Part shown: positions 9,822 to 20,297 of the stretch, one piece after another
Numbering within the stretch: the stretch's first letter is position 1
How the letters are laid out: every line of letters starts with the position of its first letter
Assembly: GCA_023159155.1 (NCBI GenBank)
Contig: JAJNNX010000023.1
Coordinates: 124,001-188,000 of the forward strand
Length of the DNA stretch: 64,000 nt
Direction: 5' to 3'
Source of the DNA: Ustulina deusta
Taxonomy: Eukaryota > Ascomycota > Sordariomycetes > Xylariales > Xylariaceae
Made by a program: the position numbers and the translations under genes
The notes under the pieces: generated by a model
Databases searched by the model: none
The model's input: the letters and a program-made list of their open reading frames with translations, nothing else
Told to the model about the DNA's origin: nothing

Positions 9822-11354
9822 TTGTAGAGGTCCCTTCCTCCTGTATTTCCGGCTACGTCTCCAGTTGTTTCTATTCTAGTCGCTGTTTCGCTCGTTGCAT
9901 TATTTCTTGTCTCATTGAGAGCGTGTGACCTTGCGCTCTCTCCAGCTAATCGTATTATACGTAGCTGTTCCGAGGTAGGTTTACGAACCGCTCTATTTAC
10001 GATCTTCGGCCTTGCCGGGCCTTTTGTAAAGGTGGCCGCATGCGGGCCGCTACAGTTGGGGCATTTTGAGATAGGCGTCTCGCACGAGCCGTCGTGTCTA
10101 GGGCGGGCACAATTCGCACAGGTTTGCTTATCGCACCGGTAGCCTTTGCCGTGAAATTATAGGCAGCTCTCGCATTGAATGATCTTAGGGTCGCGGTAGG
10201 ACGGCTTTGAGTTCATCGAGTGAGCAAACAGTCTAAACGACTTCGTGATCTCTTTAATTGCATGACACAAGCCAAATCGTTTCTATGTCGTTATCAGATG
10301 CACTTTTCGAGATTATACATCTTACCGGCCTAACTCCCGTCTGGGCCTCTACCTCATCAGCAACGATGCTATTGGTTATCTCAATCGTAAGACCCTCGGT
10401 GGTCATTACTCTTCTAGGGCATCCTTGCACCTTATAGTGGTACCAGACCACGTGCTTTTCTACATCTTTCGCTTTAAGAATGTCGATTATTTCTCCCCGG
10501 AAGGCCAGGAGCTTCTTCTGTGTGACCTCGTCGCGCGGGTGTAGGGTGGAGCCGGAGGCGCACCGCGTCACACCGCGGAGTTCTTTGTAGTTTAGACTTG
10601 ATCGTCTGATTAGTGTCGACTTGATGCTGTACGGTTCGAGGCGGGTGTTGTCTATGCGTATGAAGATGCGTAAATCTCCGTTTGGTTTCTTGGTTGTTGG
10701 GCGAGCCACAACCGGAGTCGTTGTCTGGCCACCTACTACTTGGTGATTCTCTAGTGCTGGGGGATAGCCCCCTGCGGACGATGGTACGACCCGTGCGTAC
10801 GTCGGTTTCTCGGCTCTTCTCTTTAGTCCGGGGGTTCCGGTCGTTTGTGAGGGAGACCTTTGGGTTCCCAGCCACTCGCTGAGGCATCCGGCAAAGAAAA
10901 TACTGAATTCTTTCGCATAGGGGTATAGCTCAGTGCCAGCTCTTTGGAGTGTTTTATCTATAGCGTCTGCACAGTCCTGGAACATGGTCATCTTTGCCTC
11001 GTGTATTCTCCTGTCTTTGTTCAAAGCGAGGGTGACCTGGTCCCGGCAATCGGTAGGGGCGGATCTGATGTCCACGTCGCGTGTTTCTTTTTCCAGGCCG
11101 GCATAGTCATCGGGTCTTGGTCGCTTCATTCCATTGGTGCTGTTTATGTTGCCATTCCCGTCTTTCCCGGTTAGAGGCGAGAGCGGCAGGAGGTCGGTTG
11201 CAGTAACCAGTGACGGGCTATTAGCAATGTCGTGGAGCAGCACGGTTGCGGGGCCTAATGCCTTCTTGGGGGCCCCGGTTATAGACGGCCCGCTGACCGC
11301 AGCATTAGCCGCCATCGCCGGCGTGCCTGGCGCGTTGATCAGACCTGTGGTCAT
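9822..11354 (-). pseudogene. LINE ORF1 relic (3'-truncated LINE copy)
   Basis: From the ATG at 11354 the frame gives 366 residues matching ORF1 of the other LINE copies (MTTGLINAPGTPAMAANAAV, then YAKEFSIFFAGCLSEWLGTQ). It stops at 10254 after a one-base shift. The zinc-knuckle part continues in another frame to about 9830 (CESCL, FHGKGYRC, CANCARPRHDGSC), with one stop inside. A 5' UTR (11355-11460) matches copy 2 (TCTTGGCGCC, TGTTAGGG). ORF2 and the 3' end are missing, so this copy was cut by a later deletion or rearrangement, not by ordinary 5' truncation. Confidence 0.85.
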
Positions 11355-11460
11355 CTAGTCGGTGCAAATTTTTCATGCGCCTGCCGGGGTTAGAGGGGTA
11401 CTAAGTCACTAGTTGATTTTCAGTATTAATTAAAGGTTGCACCCTAACAGCGGGGCGCCA

Positions 11461-12170
11461 AGAGAAAAAGTTGAACAGAAGTGTTTCGTATATTCTACAC
11501 TGTTTCCGATGTATTTAGTCTTTCCTTACTTTAGCAATTTAATCTAAGTATACAGCTGCTCCTTGGAACGGTGTAGAGGCTAGGGGCAAGCCTGACGGCT
11601 TAGTTAACGACGACTCTATTGCTGTTCGATAATCTGGGAAAAAGACAATCACAATGCATCCTCAATAATCTGACAATTGCTCAATATTCGACACCGTAGT
11701 TGATTCTTATCTGAAGAACAGAAGGCTAGACACTACCAGCCTAACAACAAGTGGCCATATCCGTCCCGCATACATTTAACTTTATCAATAACAGAACGCA
11801 GCCGTAAAAAAATAGTGCAAATTAGAAGCTTCAATGGATGGATCTCCTCCTCGAGTTCCCATGTCGCATCTTGTTCTCCCTCGTCGACCCATTGGACCAG
11901 CAGCTCAACAGTGCCGCTTTGATCGCCAGCCATCCGGTCTTCGGAAAATAACAGACTGCCTAACAAGATAAAGAAAAGACTCCGGAATCAGTTAGTCATT
12001 CGGGGTCAAACCTTCTGACTATGCCAACGCTTTCAACAAATCTCCCAAGTCCAAATCATGATAAAGAAAGGTCTTCAAAGACTCACCAACAACATTCAAA
12101 ACGTTCTCTTTGACCTCTGGAAAGTTATATCATGGCGGTGTTACACGCCCTCCAGTCACGTATGGAATTT
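11461..12170. other. no supported gene
   Basis: I see only short chance frames. No repeats or RNA genes are recognised. Confidence 0.4.
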
Positions 12171-12175
12171 CGTAT

Positions 12176-12185
12176 GTATATAAAT
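12176..12185 (+). promoter_or_regulatory. TATA box candidate for the 12314 gene
   Basis: TATATAAATT lies about 130 bp upstream of the ATG at 12314, a plausible distance for a fungal core promoter. Inferred from position and sequence only. Confidence 0.35.
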
Positions 12186-12313
12186 TACGCCGCCCCGACT
12201 TAGAAGAGGGATGGAATTAGACAGCACATACACACAGCCTTGATTACTTGACAAGTTTACCTGTGGTTGCATCCGCACAAGCCTTTTCTCAGTCTACTTA
12301 CCTATCAGTCGAA

Positions 12314-12724
12314 ATGGAAGGCAACATCACGGAGAAAACTCCCCAATCAAACATTATCCAACTCATACAGTGGTCTAAACTTTGGAAAGACACCATTGGT
12401 AGCCGCCTAGAAGATATTCAGACCTATCAACACTGGGATGCAAGATATTATACATTTCACATTGACCGGGCATTCGAAGCGATTAATATCGTCCAGTTAA
12501 CGGACTTTATTAGACCCCAAATTGACAAAGCAAAAGCATTGCGTGGGTCGAAAGGATGTGAGACTAAAGCCAACTTGGAACAATGCCTTCAGATTTTATA
12601 TCCAATTATAGCTGCACTAGCAGATAATAACAATAGAGAAGATCGGGCTAAAATCGTTGCCAATTACGGTATTTTCCTCAATAATTTTCCCCTATATTAT
12701 CGTAATCTGATTTTGACTCTGTAG
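12314..12724 (+). CDS. hypothetical 136-residue protein
   Basis: An uninterrupted frame from the first in-frame ATG (MEGNITEKTPQSNIIQLIQW) to TAG. The open frame extends 22 codons further upstream but without an ATG. The product is predicted to be mostly helical and polar (KANLEQCLQILYPIIAALAD, NNREDRAKIVANYGIFLNN), with no signal peptide, membrane segment or motif that I recognise. A TATA-like box lies about 130 bp upstream, and there are no RIP-type stops, unlike the neighbouring transposons. It is one of the few intact-looking small genes here. It could be a lineage-specific gene or a leftover exon. Confidence 0.45.
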   Translation: MEGNITEKTPQSNIIQLIQWSKLWKDTIGSRLEDIQTYQHWDARYYTFHIDRAFEAINIVQLTDFIRPQIDKAKALRGSKGCETKANLEQCLQILYPIIAALADNNNREDRAKIVANYGIFLNNFPLYYRNLILTL

Positions 12725-13716
12725 GAGCTATCATGGGAGTGAAGGTGAAGGTGGATTGGGAAAAGGAAATCAAGAAGTATACATACACAACAATGAATTG
12801 GGGTGGGTTTAATAAATAATAATACCGGTTGGAGGTCACATGTCGAAGAATCTTCTAGCAACATATTACAAATCTACTTGTCACTTATCTTATGTATACG
12901 AGTGTATTGATCATATTCGTGCATATTCTATGTAGTCAAAAGAGAGAAAAAAACTCTTTAACGATTCATTTTATTGATCGCCACCGCATCCGTCCTCGTC
13001 CATTTGTAAAAAGGTGAACGGTTTTCTACACTAGAAGGTGCATTACAGTGAATAAAAAGGAAATTACAAAATCTTTTCTATCTGACTTTTTCTTTGTTCT
13101 AATTGACGCGCGCGCTTGTTTGATCGAGTAACGGAGCGAATATTCAGGCTTTTATGTTATAGGGTACCCAGGGTTAAATTGCGAATCTAGGTAGTTTTAG
13201 GCGCTTGCATCTCGTGTTTAGTTATACGTTTAAATAGTTATTCAATTTTTATCTCTCATTAAGCCCCCTAAGCATTTAAGACTAGTGTTTGTTATCGTAT
13301 TGTATTTAATATAAAAAAAAACCCTCGTATTATTCTATCGACTACTTGGGAGGGTCATTCGACAATGCGCTGGCCGGATTCTGTCGAGACGGTGCTTCAG
13401 GCAATTTAGATGGGTTCCGAGCCAAGTGTCTGAGTGCTACGCCGCCTGTATTCTTTCATCATCGCGCGAAAGGTCGTTTCAATCATGATAGCGATATTCA
13501 GATGTCTGCGAAGGGAACGACGGAGAATATTATGTGGAGCGCTAGGAATAATGTGAACAAATGTGTCATATCAACGGCCAGGCAATAGAGTAATTCCCCT
13601 CCTGGACAGCTAATGAGCTTGACTAATATGGTAACACTAAAAATAACGTTTCCTCTCAGCGTCTCGTAAGGATTGGAGTAAACCTAGTATATACCTATTT
13701 ATTGAAGCTAGCGCAA
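12725..13716. other. no supported gene
   Basis: AT-rich sequence. An 80-codon plus frame at 13346-13588 is unrecognised and starts beside an A-run. I see nothing I can support as a gene. Confidence 0.4.
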
Positions 13717-13721
13717 GTTGC

Positions 13722-14204
13722 TGTAACGATCCTAGTTTATACCCAACTGGTATAAACGTATTCACGTCGGGGGTTCTTGATTTGCAGGTAACAATAGACA
13801 AGTCTGGGGGCGGATCGTTAGGAAGACTTTTTGGGGGGGGGGGGGGGGAGGGAGGCTCCCACTCCTAGGTGTAGTGCAGTCACACTTAAAAATCAATTGT
13901 ATAGGAATACAATGGTATAAGATTAATAGCTAAAGAACTATAAAAGAGTGACTAGATACAGTAGGAATCATGAGGTTATATAGACAAAGGGAACAAGGCC
14001 CGCCCAGGGCATCGCAGTTGGATCGAGGAAGTCGATGTCGAGCATATCGATCCGCTTAGGATCGACGGGATCATTGTCGACAGGAGTGATAGGAAGGAGG
14101 TAGACATGCAACTAGCGGGGCGAGACAAGGTCCCACCAAGCACCTGTCCCCAAGAGGACCGCGCTAGGTCCCCTCCTGGGCCACCTCACACTCTTTTCGT
14201 AACA
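13722..14204. mobile_element. solo LTR, 483 bp (family 1)
   Basis: It begins TGTAACGA and ends TCGTAACA (TG..CA with inverted ends) and is flanked by exact 5-bp direct repeats GTTGC (13717-13721 and 14205-14209), the hallmarks of an LTR insertion. A second copy, mostly near-identical, is at 61347-61810. No internal retrotransposon region adjoins it, so it is a solo LTR left by recombination. It contains a run of 16 G (13833-13848); the other copy has 7. Confidence 0.85.
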
Positions 14205-14209
14205 GTTGC

Positions 14210-14786
14210 ATGCAGGTAATTGAAATTGTGTATTGCAGTGGGTGTACTGTATTGTATATTTCATTAAGGAACAAGTCTAGGTACTAGAGTGAGATGGTAC
14301 CTCTTCAATATATAGTAAGACATTCATATACCTCTATATATTCTATCATTGTCTTTCATCGTTCAACCACTGCGAGAAGCAGCTCTAAGGATATTCATTG
14401 AGTGGAACGACACAAAATCTAGTATAGGAACTCTACATGTCTCTCATCGTTCGAAGAACCCTAGTTGTTCTTGACTTCGATGATATATATTTGCGTGCTC
14501 GTTGTCGTTGTTGTCGTTACCTTCTTCCTTTCTCAAGTACCAGCTCACCTCCTAAGCTTTCGTGCTTGTTCTAAACCTGCACCATCTCTTTGAAGCTAAA
14601 CAAGGCAAAATGGCAGCGCCCCTTCAACACCACCAATCATCACTTGAAGGCATCCTCAACTTTTCTTCACACCCACCACCCATGGAGACGGAGCTGCGCA
14701 ACCATGCTAGACGACATCTGTCAACACTTCGACACCGGAATACCTGTCGACAACTATAGCCGTCCTTGGCTTGTTCGTTTTACCTA
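14210..14786. other. no supported gene
   Basis: Short overlapping frames only (for example 14562-14787), none recognised. The right part holds no readable transposase, although it adjoins a LINE end. Confidence 0.4.
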
Positions 14787-14860
14787 GATGTATGGCTCTG
14801 GGAGGCGTGGTTTACCCTAACGAGGGACGGTCCCCACGTTAAAAATCAATCAATCAATCA
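14787..14860 (+). mobile_element. LINE 3' end, severely 5'-truncated copy
   Basis: About 74 bp match the last part of the LINE 3' UTR (GGCTCTGGGAGGCGTGGTTT, GAGGGACGGTCCCCACG) and end in the same (AATC)n tail as copy 1. It abuts the pogo transposase relic to its right, so this insertion or a linked deletion truncated that gene. Confidence 0.85.
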
Positions 14861-15272
14861 TTCGAATAATCCCAGTCGTTGCTCCATTCAAACGACGAGA
14901 ATCGATAGACCTGCTTCTATGGACCTGAATCGATGGATTCCTAGCTAGAAAACAGGAAACCCAATGCTTTCCGAGTGATGCATTGAGCCCTTGGGCCTTG
15001 AGAACGCGGCTAGCAAATTCCCGTAGCTCTGCGTGGCTTGGAGGGAGCCCCAAGTCTGATTGAAGAAGTAAACACTGAGCTAATCTCTCTTCAGTCTCTG
15101 GAGAGACCTTCTGAAGATGGTTGAAGCCTCCCTTTCCGGCGGAACGGCCGCTGATACGCTCTTGAAGGGTAGCTCGAGGGACCCCCCATTCAAGAGCGGC
15201 CTTACGAATGCTGCGGCCCATTCTGACCGCAGCTATTGCAGAATCAACATCTTCTTCTGTGTATTGAGGCAT
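14861..15272 (-). pseudogene. pogo/Fot1-like transposase, N-terminal DNA-binding part
   Basis: From the ATG at 15272 the product has an N-terminal psq-type helix-turn-helix (SAIAAVRMGRSIRKAALEWG, VPRATLQERISG) followed by a CENP-B-type second DNA-binding domain (SLGKHWVSCFLARNPSIQVH). It then breaks at RLNGATTGII, just before the DDE catalytic domain, where the LINE 3' tail begins. The intact family is about 500-600 residues, so three quarters is missing. It belongs to a different subfamily from the pogo copies at 25636 and 35530. Confidence 0.8.
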
Positions 15273-16188
15273 TGGTAGGCCCTTTTCGACTGTAGAAAGT
15301 ATGGGAGATTTTTAGAAAGAATTGCGTACATGGTGGTTGTGTGAAGTGAGAGATGTAAATGGCGGTGTGGGCTAAAATGGGTGGCCGGAAAGTAGGGGAC
15401 TGACGTTACCATCCCGCGTATTACCGATAATGATTAGAGAACTCCTTTCCAAATCTTCGCTTAGCGGTACGCATTTTTCACCACACACTAACGCTTGCTG
15501 ACTTGAACGAGTAGAAGAGCATTTCTCCAATAAAAATAAGCCGGTGATGGATTACTGGGTGTTGGGTAACCCATTTAACTTTGGAAGGCTGAGAGCTACC
15601 CTTCACTACAAGAGGGATGAGCATGGGGCGGTGGCTGAATCCAAGGCGGATGTCATACTTGAAGCACCTTGCAGCACCGTCGAAGCTATTGACAAGTTAG
15701 CTTCCACGAAACAATGGTTACTCAAATATGAGCTTTTGAGGCCCGCCCTGCGAAACGGTAAAATATTTGTCACATGTTATATTACTATACTAAGTGACCT
15801 TATGACAATCTTTGTTGAGGTCCTAAATGAGATCGAGGCTGTATGTACGCTGTCTATTGATAAAATGGCTAGTGCAAAACCCCTGAGCTCATAGTTTCTT
15901 AAAACAAATAATGTAACCACTATTGCCCATCCCCCCACTATAGCTAGTCGTGTTCTAGTGTCTTGATGGGTCAACGTTGTACAGATCTCAACCTCTAAGG
16001 CCTGTCACATGATGATAGTGTGTCATTGCTTCTCGGTTCGGTTGAAATACCCACCCCGTAATCATTAGGTAATCCCAAGTTTAAATACTTTGCTATAGGA
16101 CGATTTGAAATGGTTCCACCAATACTTACTGATATCGCGCTTGCTTATTCTTGTCCCACGAGACACTCCTGCTTGGGACTTTTTAGAC
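15273..16188 (+). other. unassigned; one 115-codon ORF at 15547-15894
   Basis: The plus frame from ATG 15547 to 15894 gives 115 residues (MDYWVLGNPFNFGRLRATLH...), with no recognised domain and no flanking signals. It may be a chance ORF or part of a decayed gene. The rest shows nothing recognisable. Confidence 0.3.
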
Positions 16189-17673
16189 ATGGCCAGATCC
16201 CGGGTCCAGATCGAGGAAGAGAAAGCACGTAAATTTCAAGGCACAGCAAAGGTCAGTTCTAAGGCATTTCGGTTTTCTTATTCTCCCGGTTATGATCCCG
16301 AGCGTGTTTCACGTCTCCAGTATGCATATCGAAATTTATGTCCCGAGAGACAGGGGATTTCCCTTGTCGGATTCCGGCCACAATTAGCGCTACTCAATTG
16401 GAATCAGTGCTCGAGATCTCGCCTGTGTCACGTCAACAGTTACTCCTTAGCCGCCAAGGACAACATGTAAGCCTCACAGTCGGTGGGGATTTTGGTCTCG
16501 CATGCATCTGCGGGAAGGACGAAGTGCAAGCCGTGAGCGAGATGATGACAGAGGATCAATACTGGATTGTCGACTTATACCTTTCAGGTAACCAGGCCCG
16601 ACCATATTAATTATTAATTAACCTGCTAAAGATCTACTAGATATCACATACGAGCTTAGGTGCGCGTTAGAAGTGGAATATGCGCATGAACCTACCGACG
16701 GAACCATATACTACAAGATACGCGAGTTCCAAGGAATATTTAAGAGAACACACGAAAATCAATATCTGGAACAGCGATGGTGGGCTCGTCTTCCATCCAA
16801 AGACAGACTGGACCGCATGAAACAAGTCCTACAGGGGCGAAATCAACAATTTGCTGACGCTTTTGATGCTCTTTACCCCCTCAAGGCACTCCATAAGCAA
16901 ATGAGATTGAGCGTATTCAATAGAATTGTTCTGATGAGATGCCCCGAAGTAAGTTGACCAGCGCCGTTGTGAGACCCCCGACTAACTTTTAGGAATACTT
17001 GTGTTCTCTAAACTGGGTTAAAGAGTTTTGGTATTATGTCTTCGATAAGGATTTGCGAGCCATGGAGCTTCTCGACCCCGTGTCACTGGGGTTACTGCAG
17101 CTTACAGCGCCTGGTGCCTGCGAGACAGAGCCGACAGACTTACACTGGTAGGTTTGCAGTGGCCGCATTCTAGACTCCTACAAGGAGACGTCTCGTCAAG
17201 CCGTAGAGGCAAGGATCTGTGAAGCTTCAAGAGAACGTCTTATTCCATCCTTATCCAGCTTTTTCGATGACACAAAATATCTAGAAGGGGCGGCTAGCTG
17301 TATGAGGAGGCTAGTCCGGCTAAAAAACGGACAAACGATTAGATCTGCCTTTATGCAGTTATATAAACAGCCCAGGGTTGACTGGGCACAACGCTGACAC
17401 GGCCTGGTGCATATGAGCAATTCTCAATATGTGTATACCGCGGACGAAGTGTCTGAACAATTCGAACTGCTCTACAGACAGATGTGGCTGCTTGGGGTGA
17501 GAGAGCATGATAACATGGGTCATTTGCCCAAGCAGGCGAAGAAGGCCCAACCCAAGGTTCGAGAGGCAGATGAGACCTCCTTGTTCCGATGTGCTTTACT
17601 TGCATACGTGCTCGGTTTCCGATCCCAAGAGGTCGACACTACATTGTTTATCGCTTCTTCTTACCATCTAGGA
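16189..17673 (+). pseudogene. DUF3723 family protein, pseudogene with introns
   Basis: The conserved DUF3723 order is readable across frames: MARSRVQIEEEKARKFQG; ACICGKDEVQA and YWIVDLYLS; EYAHEPTDGTIYYKIREFQG; RWWARLPSKDR; FFDDTKYLEGAASCMRRLV; and FELLYRQMWLLGVREH. Two 44-nt introns fit well: 16588-16631, which restores the frame at LYLS|DLLDITYEL, and 16949-16992 (GTAAGT..ACTAAC..TTTAG). Damage: a one-base shift near 16357, an in-frame TAG at about 17150 and a TGA at about 17395, both explicable by C-to-T changes. The function is unknown. The family is common among accessory genes carried by fungal Starship elements, but no Starship captain (DUF3435) is visible here. Confidence 0.75.
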
Positions 17674-18237
17674 TGACACTCCTGATATTCTGAACTAACA
17701 CGCCTATGGCCAGCCTATTACCTTCTCGCTTTTACCGCTTTCCTTAGAGGGTATTCCTCCTGAACCCCTGAACCAAGCCATTTCAATGGTTATGTTCAAC
17801 TTGGTAATCCCTCATCGTCTCCATTTTCTCCATAAGAATTACGTAGTGGTTTGGGGCGCAGGCTTGTTGTTATAGCGCGTAGGATGATCTGGCCCAATCT
17901 TGTCAAGATCGTTATCATTGAACAGTCTGCCTCGCGCGTGATGTGGCCAACTCAACGCTTCATCGCATCGTTAGGAAGGTTAACTGGCATTTCGTATCGC
18001 ACCTGACCTATTAGATGGTTAGAGCCGTGAGCACATGACGGTCGCTTCTTAGTAGCTCAAGAGGGTCGCAGAAGAGAGGGAGGCCTGAAGCCGATGGCCG
18101 CAACGCCGCGAGTCAGTTTTTCTCACATCTCCTGTACAACGTGCGGCTTTGGCATTCGGATTTGTTAGGGACCTTCTTAGTCGATATGCGCTGACCGAGA
18201 AAGGCCTTCTAAAGACAGCATGCGTCATGAATAAGGT
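17674..18237. other. no clear gene; possible DUF3723 C-terminal remnant
   Basis: This follows the DUF3723 pseudogene without a readable frame. A splice-like CATCTAG|GATGAC and further short frames exist, but I cannot support a product. Confidence 0.35.
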
Positions 18238-18437
18238 ATTTATTTATTTATTTATTTAACATTAACGTGGGTGCTGTCCCTAGTTAGGGCTAACCACGCC
18301 TCCCAGAGCCATACATCGCAGGGTTATGGAGGGTTCTACATTATTATGTATTACATCTCAGTGCTGCTCACGTGCCTATCCACGCTATTGCAGGGTCTGG
18401 GTCTATCCAACCCGTCCTTGTTTCTCTCTTATATTGA

Positions 18438-20297
18438 TTATCTCGGGCATATTTTCATGAAGAAGTCGGTCTTCTCCACGAACGTTGCCCATTCCACGCT
18501 CTCGTCCCCTAGAAATGTTGAATATGCCGCCCTCGGTGTCCGAGTCGGCATCAGCCTGTGTTTCCGCAATCGTCCGCAGAAGATATGCTGGGGGCTTTTC
18601 CTTTCCCCACAGCTGCAATGGTTGTTTGAGTCAATATGACGAAAGCGTTCGTGATATTGGGCGAAGTCGCCGTGCCCGGATCTTGCTGCTAGCAGCCTAT
18701 GTATTGTCTTTCTCTTAAAAGGGGCTAGATGTTTCGAAACTGCTGTGTGAGTTCTGACTCCTTCGTATCTTGGCTCGCTTTGTGTTTCCCACCAGTCCAT
18801 AAACTCTTTCTTTTTCTGTTTGTTGACAAACCGTCGAGCCCATGCCACCGTTGGTGCGTTCGCAGCGCCCACGGCCAGCATAGCACCCTCCTTTGCGAGC
18901 TTGTCGGCAGCTTCGTTACCTTCGATGTCTTTGTGGCCCGGCATCCATTTGACGGTGACACCTGGTCCGTGTGCTTTAGCCAGTTCCTTAAAACGTATGA
19001 ATTCGTTTCTCGATGACTCCGGTGGATTCCCGTTCAGTCCATCCACGACCGATGTGTTGTCTAGACAAACGAATATTCGCTTGCTGCGCCCGATCGCCCT
19101 TGCTGCTGCCAGCCCCATCAGTGCGCCATATACCTCGGCGTCTACCACCTCGGCTTGTAATAGCCTGCCTTTGCCCCTGTATACCTCTTGAGTGGAGCCG
19201 CCTTTTCTGATTGTGTAGCCCCAGCCTGTGCGAGTGAGGCCTTGTTCCGTTAACTGAGATCCGTCTGAGTAGACTACCAGGTCATTGGTCTGGTCTCTTT
19301 GCCTGAGCCAGTCTCGGAAGAGCGTGGCTTCTTCTTCCTTCTTATACTGAATAAGGCCGGTTGTACAGTCGTCATTCCACCAAACGTTGATCCCGAAATT
19401 GGACGGCTTCTTGCCGACCATTTTGATAGCACCCTGGATAAGATCGACTATGACCTGGGCGAAGCGGTTCAGATCTTCGGCGCTAGAGCCTAACGGCGGG
19501 AGTTCATGGATCCTATCTTTTACTGTACTCGCGAGCTCAGGCAGTCGGTCGTCCGGGACAGTCCATTTCTTATTTCCAGGACGGCGGTTGAGGTCTTTGT
19601 TGATTGGCACAACAATCCGGAGCGTCTCATGGTCCGATGTAGAGTGTAGCGCCTCGCTAATTTGAGCCTCCGCTATTGGGACATTCGAAAAGGCTAAATC
19701 TAGCACATGTCCGCCGTCATGGGTGGCCACGTTTGGCTCTGAGATCAGATCTAGTCCATGGTTGTGCATGGTTTCAGCAAGGGCTGCTCCACCGTGATAG
19801 TTCAGATTTCTCTTGTCCTATGAGCTGTTACTAGCGTTGAAATCCCCCGCCATGACGCAGCCGAACGGTGGTGTCTACGCTTCTAGGATAGCATCGACTC
19901 TTCGTGGGTTATTGCTTGGCCGGTATACACTAGCAAAGGTGATGCTTCTAACTTTGACCCAGGTAATGTCCCTTGTTTTATATGGCCGTTGTTGGTCTGC
20001 CTTAAGGTGCTTTCGTACGTATATCAGAGACCTTGGCTTCGTTACATCGCTATCCTAGGTGTTTACCGGGGAAAAGATATTGTAGTTGGGGTGAGTTTTT
20101 ACTGCTATTCTTGTACGCGGCGGTATGCCTACCTACTGTTCTTGCATTAGTATGATGTCTGCTTTTTTGTTGTTGTGATCGGCTAGGTTTAATGCTAGTT
20201 TAGTTGGGTCTATGCTTTTCTGCCTGCCAGCTGCGTTCACTGAGTGTATAACTAGGTGGCTGTGTTGGGTATGTGATGACTTCTTTTGTATGTTTAT
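18438..20297 (-). pseudogene. LINE ORF2 with endonuclease fused to RNase H (RT deleted)
   Basis: The initiator is now ATA (20297), where copy 1 has ATG. The endonuclease part runs to GVNVWWNDDC-like sequence, with a TAG at the Trp of SSWD near 19818. Downstream of that stop a 443-codon frame (19769-18438) stays open. It contains the last part of the endonuclease (STSDHETLRIV), then jumps near 19345 from the position equivalent to copy-1 ORF2 residue ~315 to ~925, continuing into RNase H (YSDGSQL, AEVVDAEVYG, CLDNTSVVDG, GHKDIEGNEAADKLAKEG) and the CCHC-like tail (CSCGERKSPQHIFC). The deletion is in frame. It is non-autonomous and probably inactive. Confidence 0.85.

Noticed and set aside
10474..10887. 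137-codon minus ORF in another frame of the LINE ORF1 relic
   Set aside because: Shadow of ORF1; Arg/Thr/Pro-rich composition is typical of a shifted frame.
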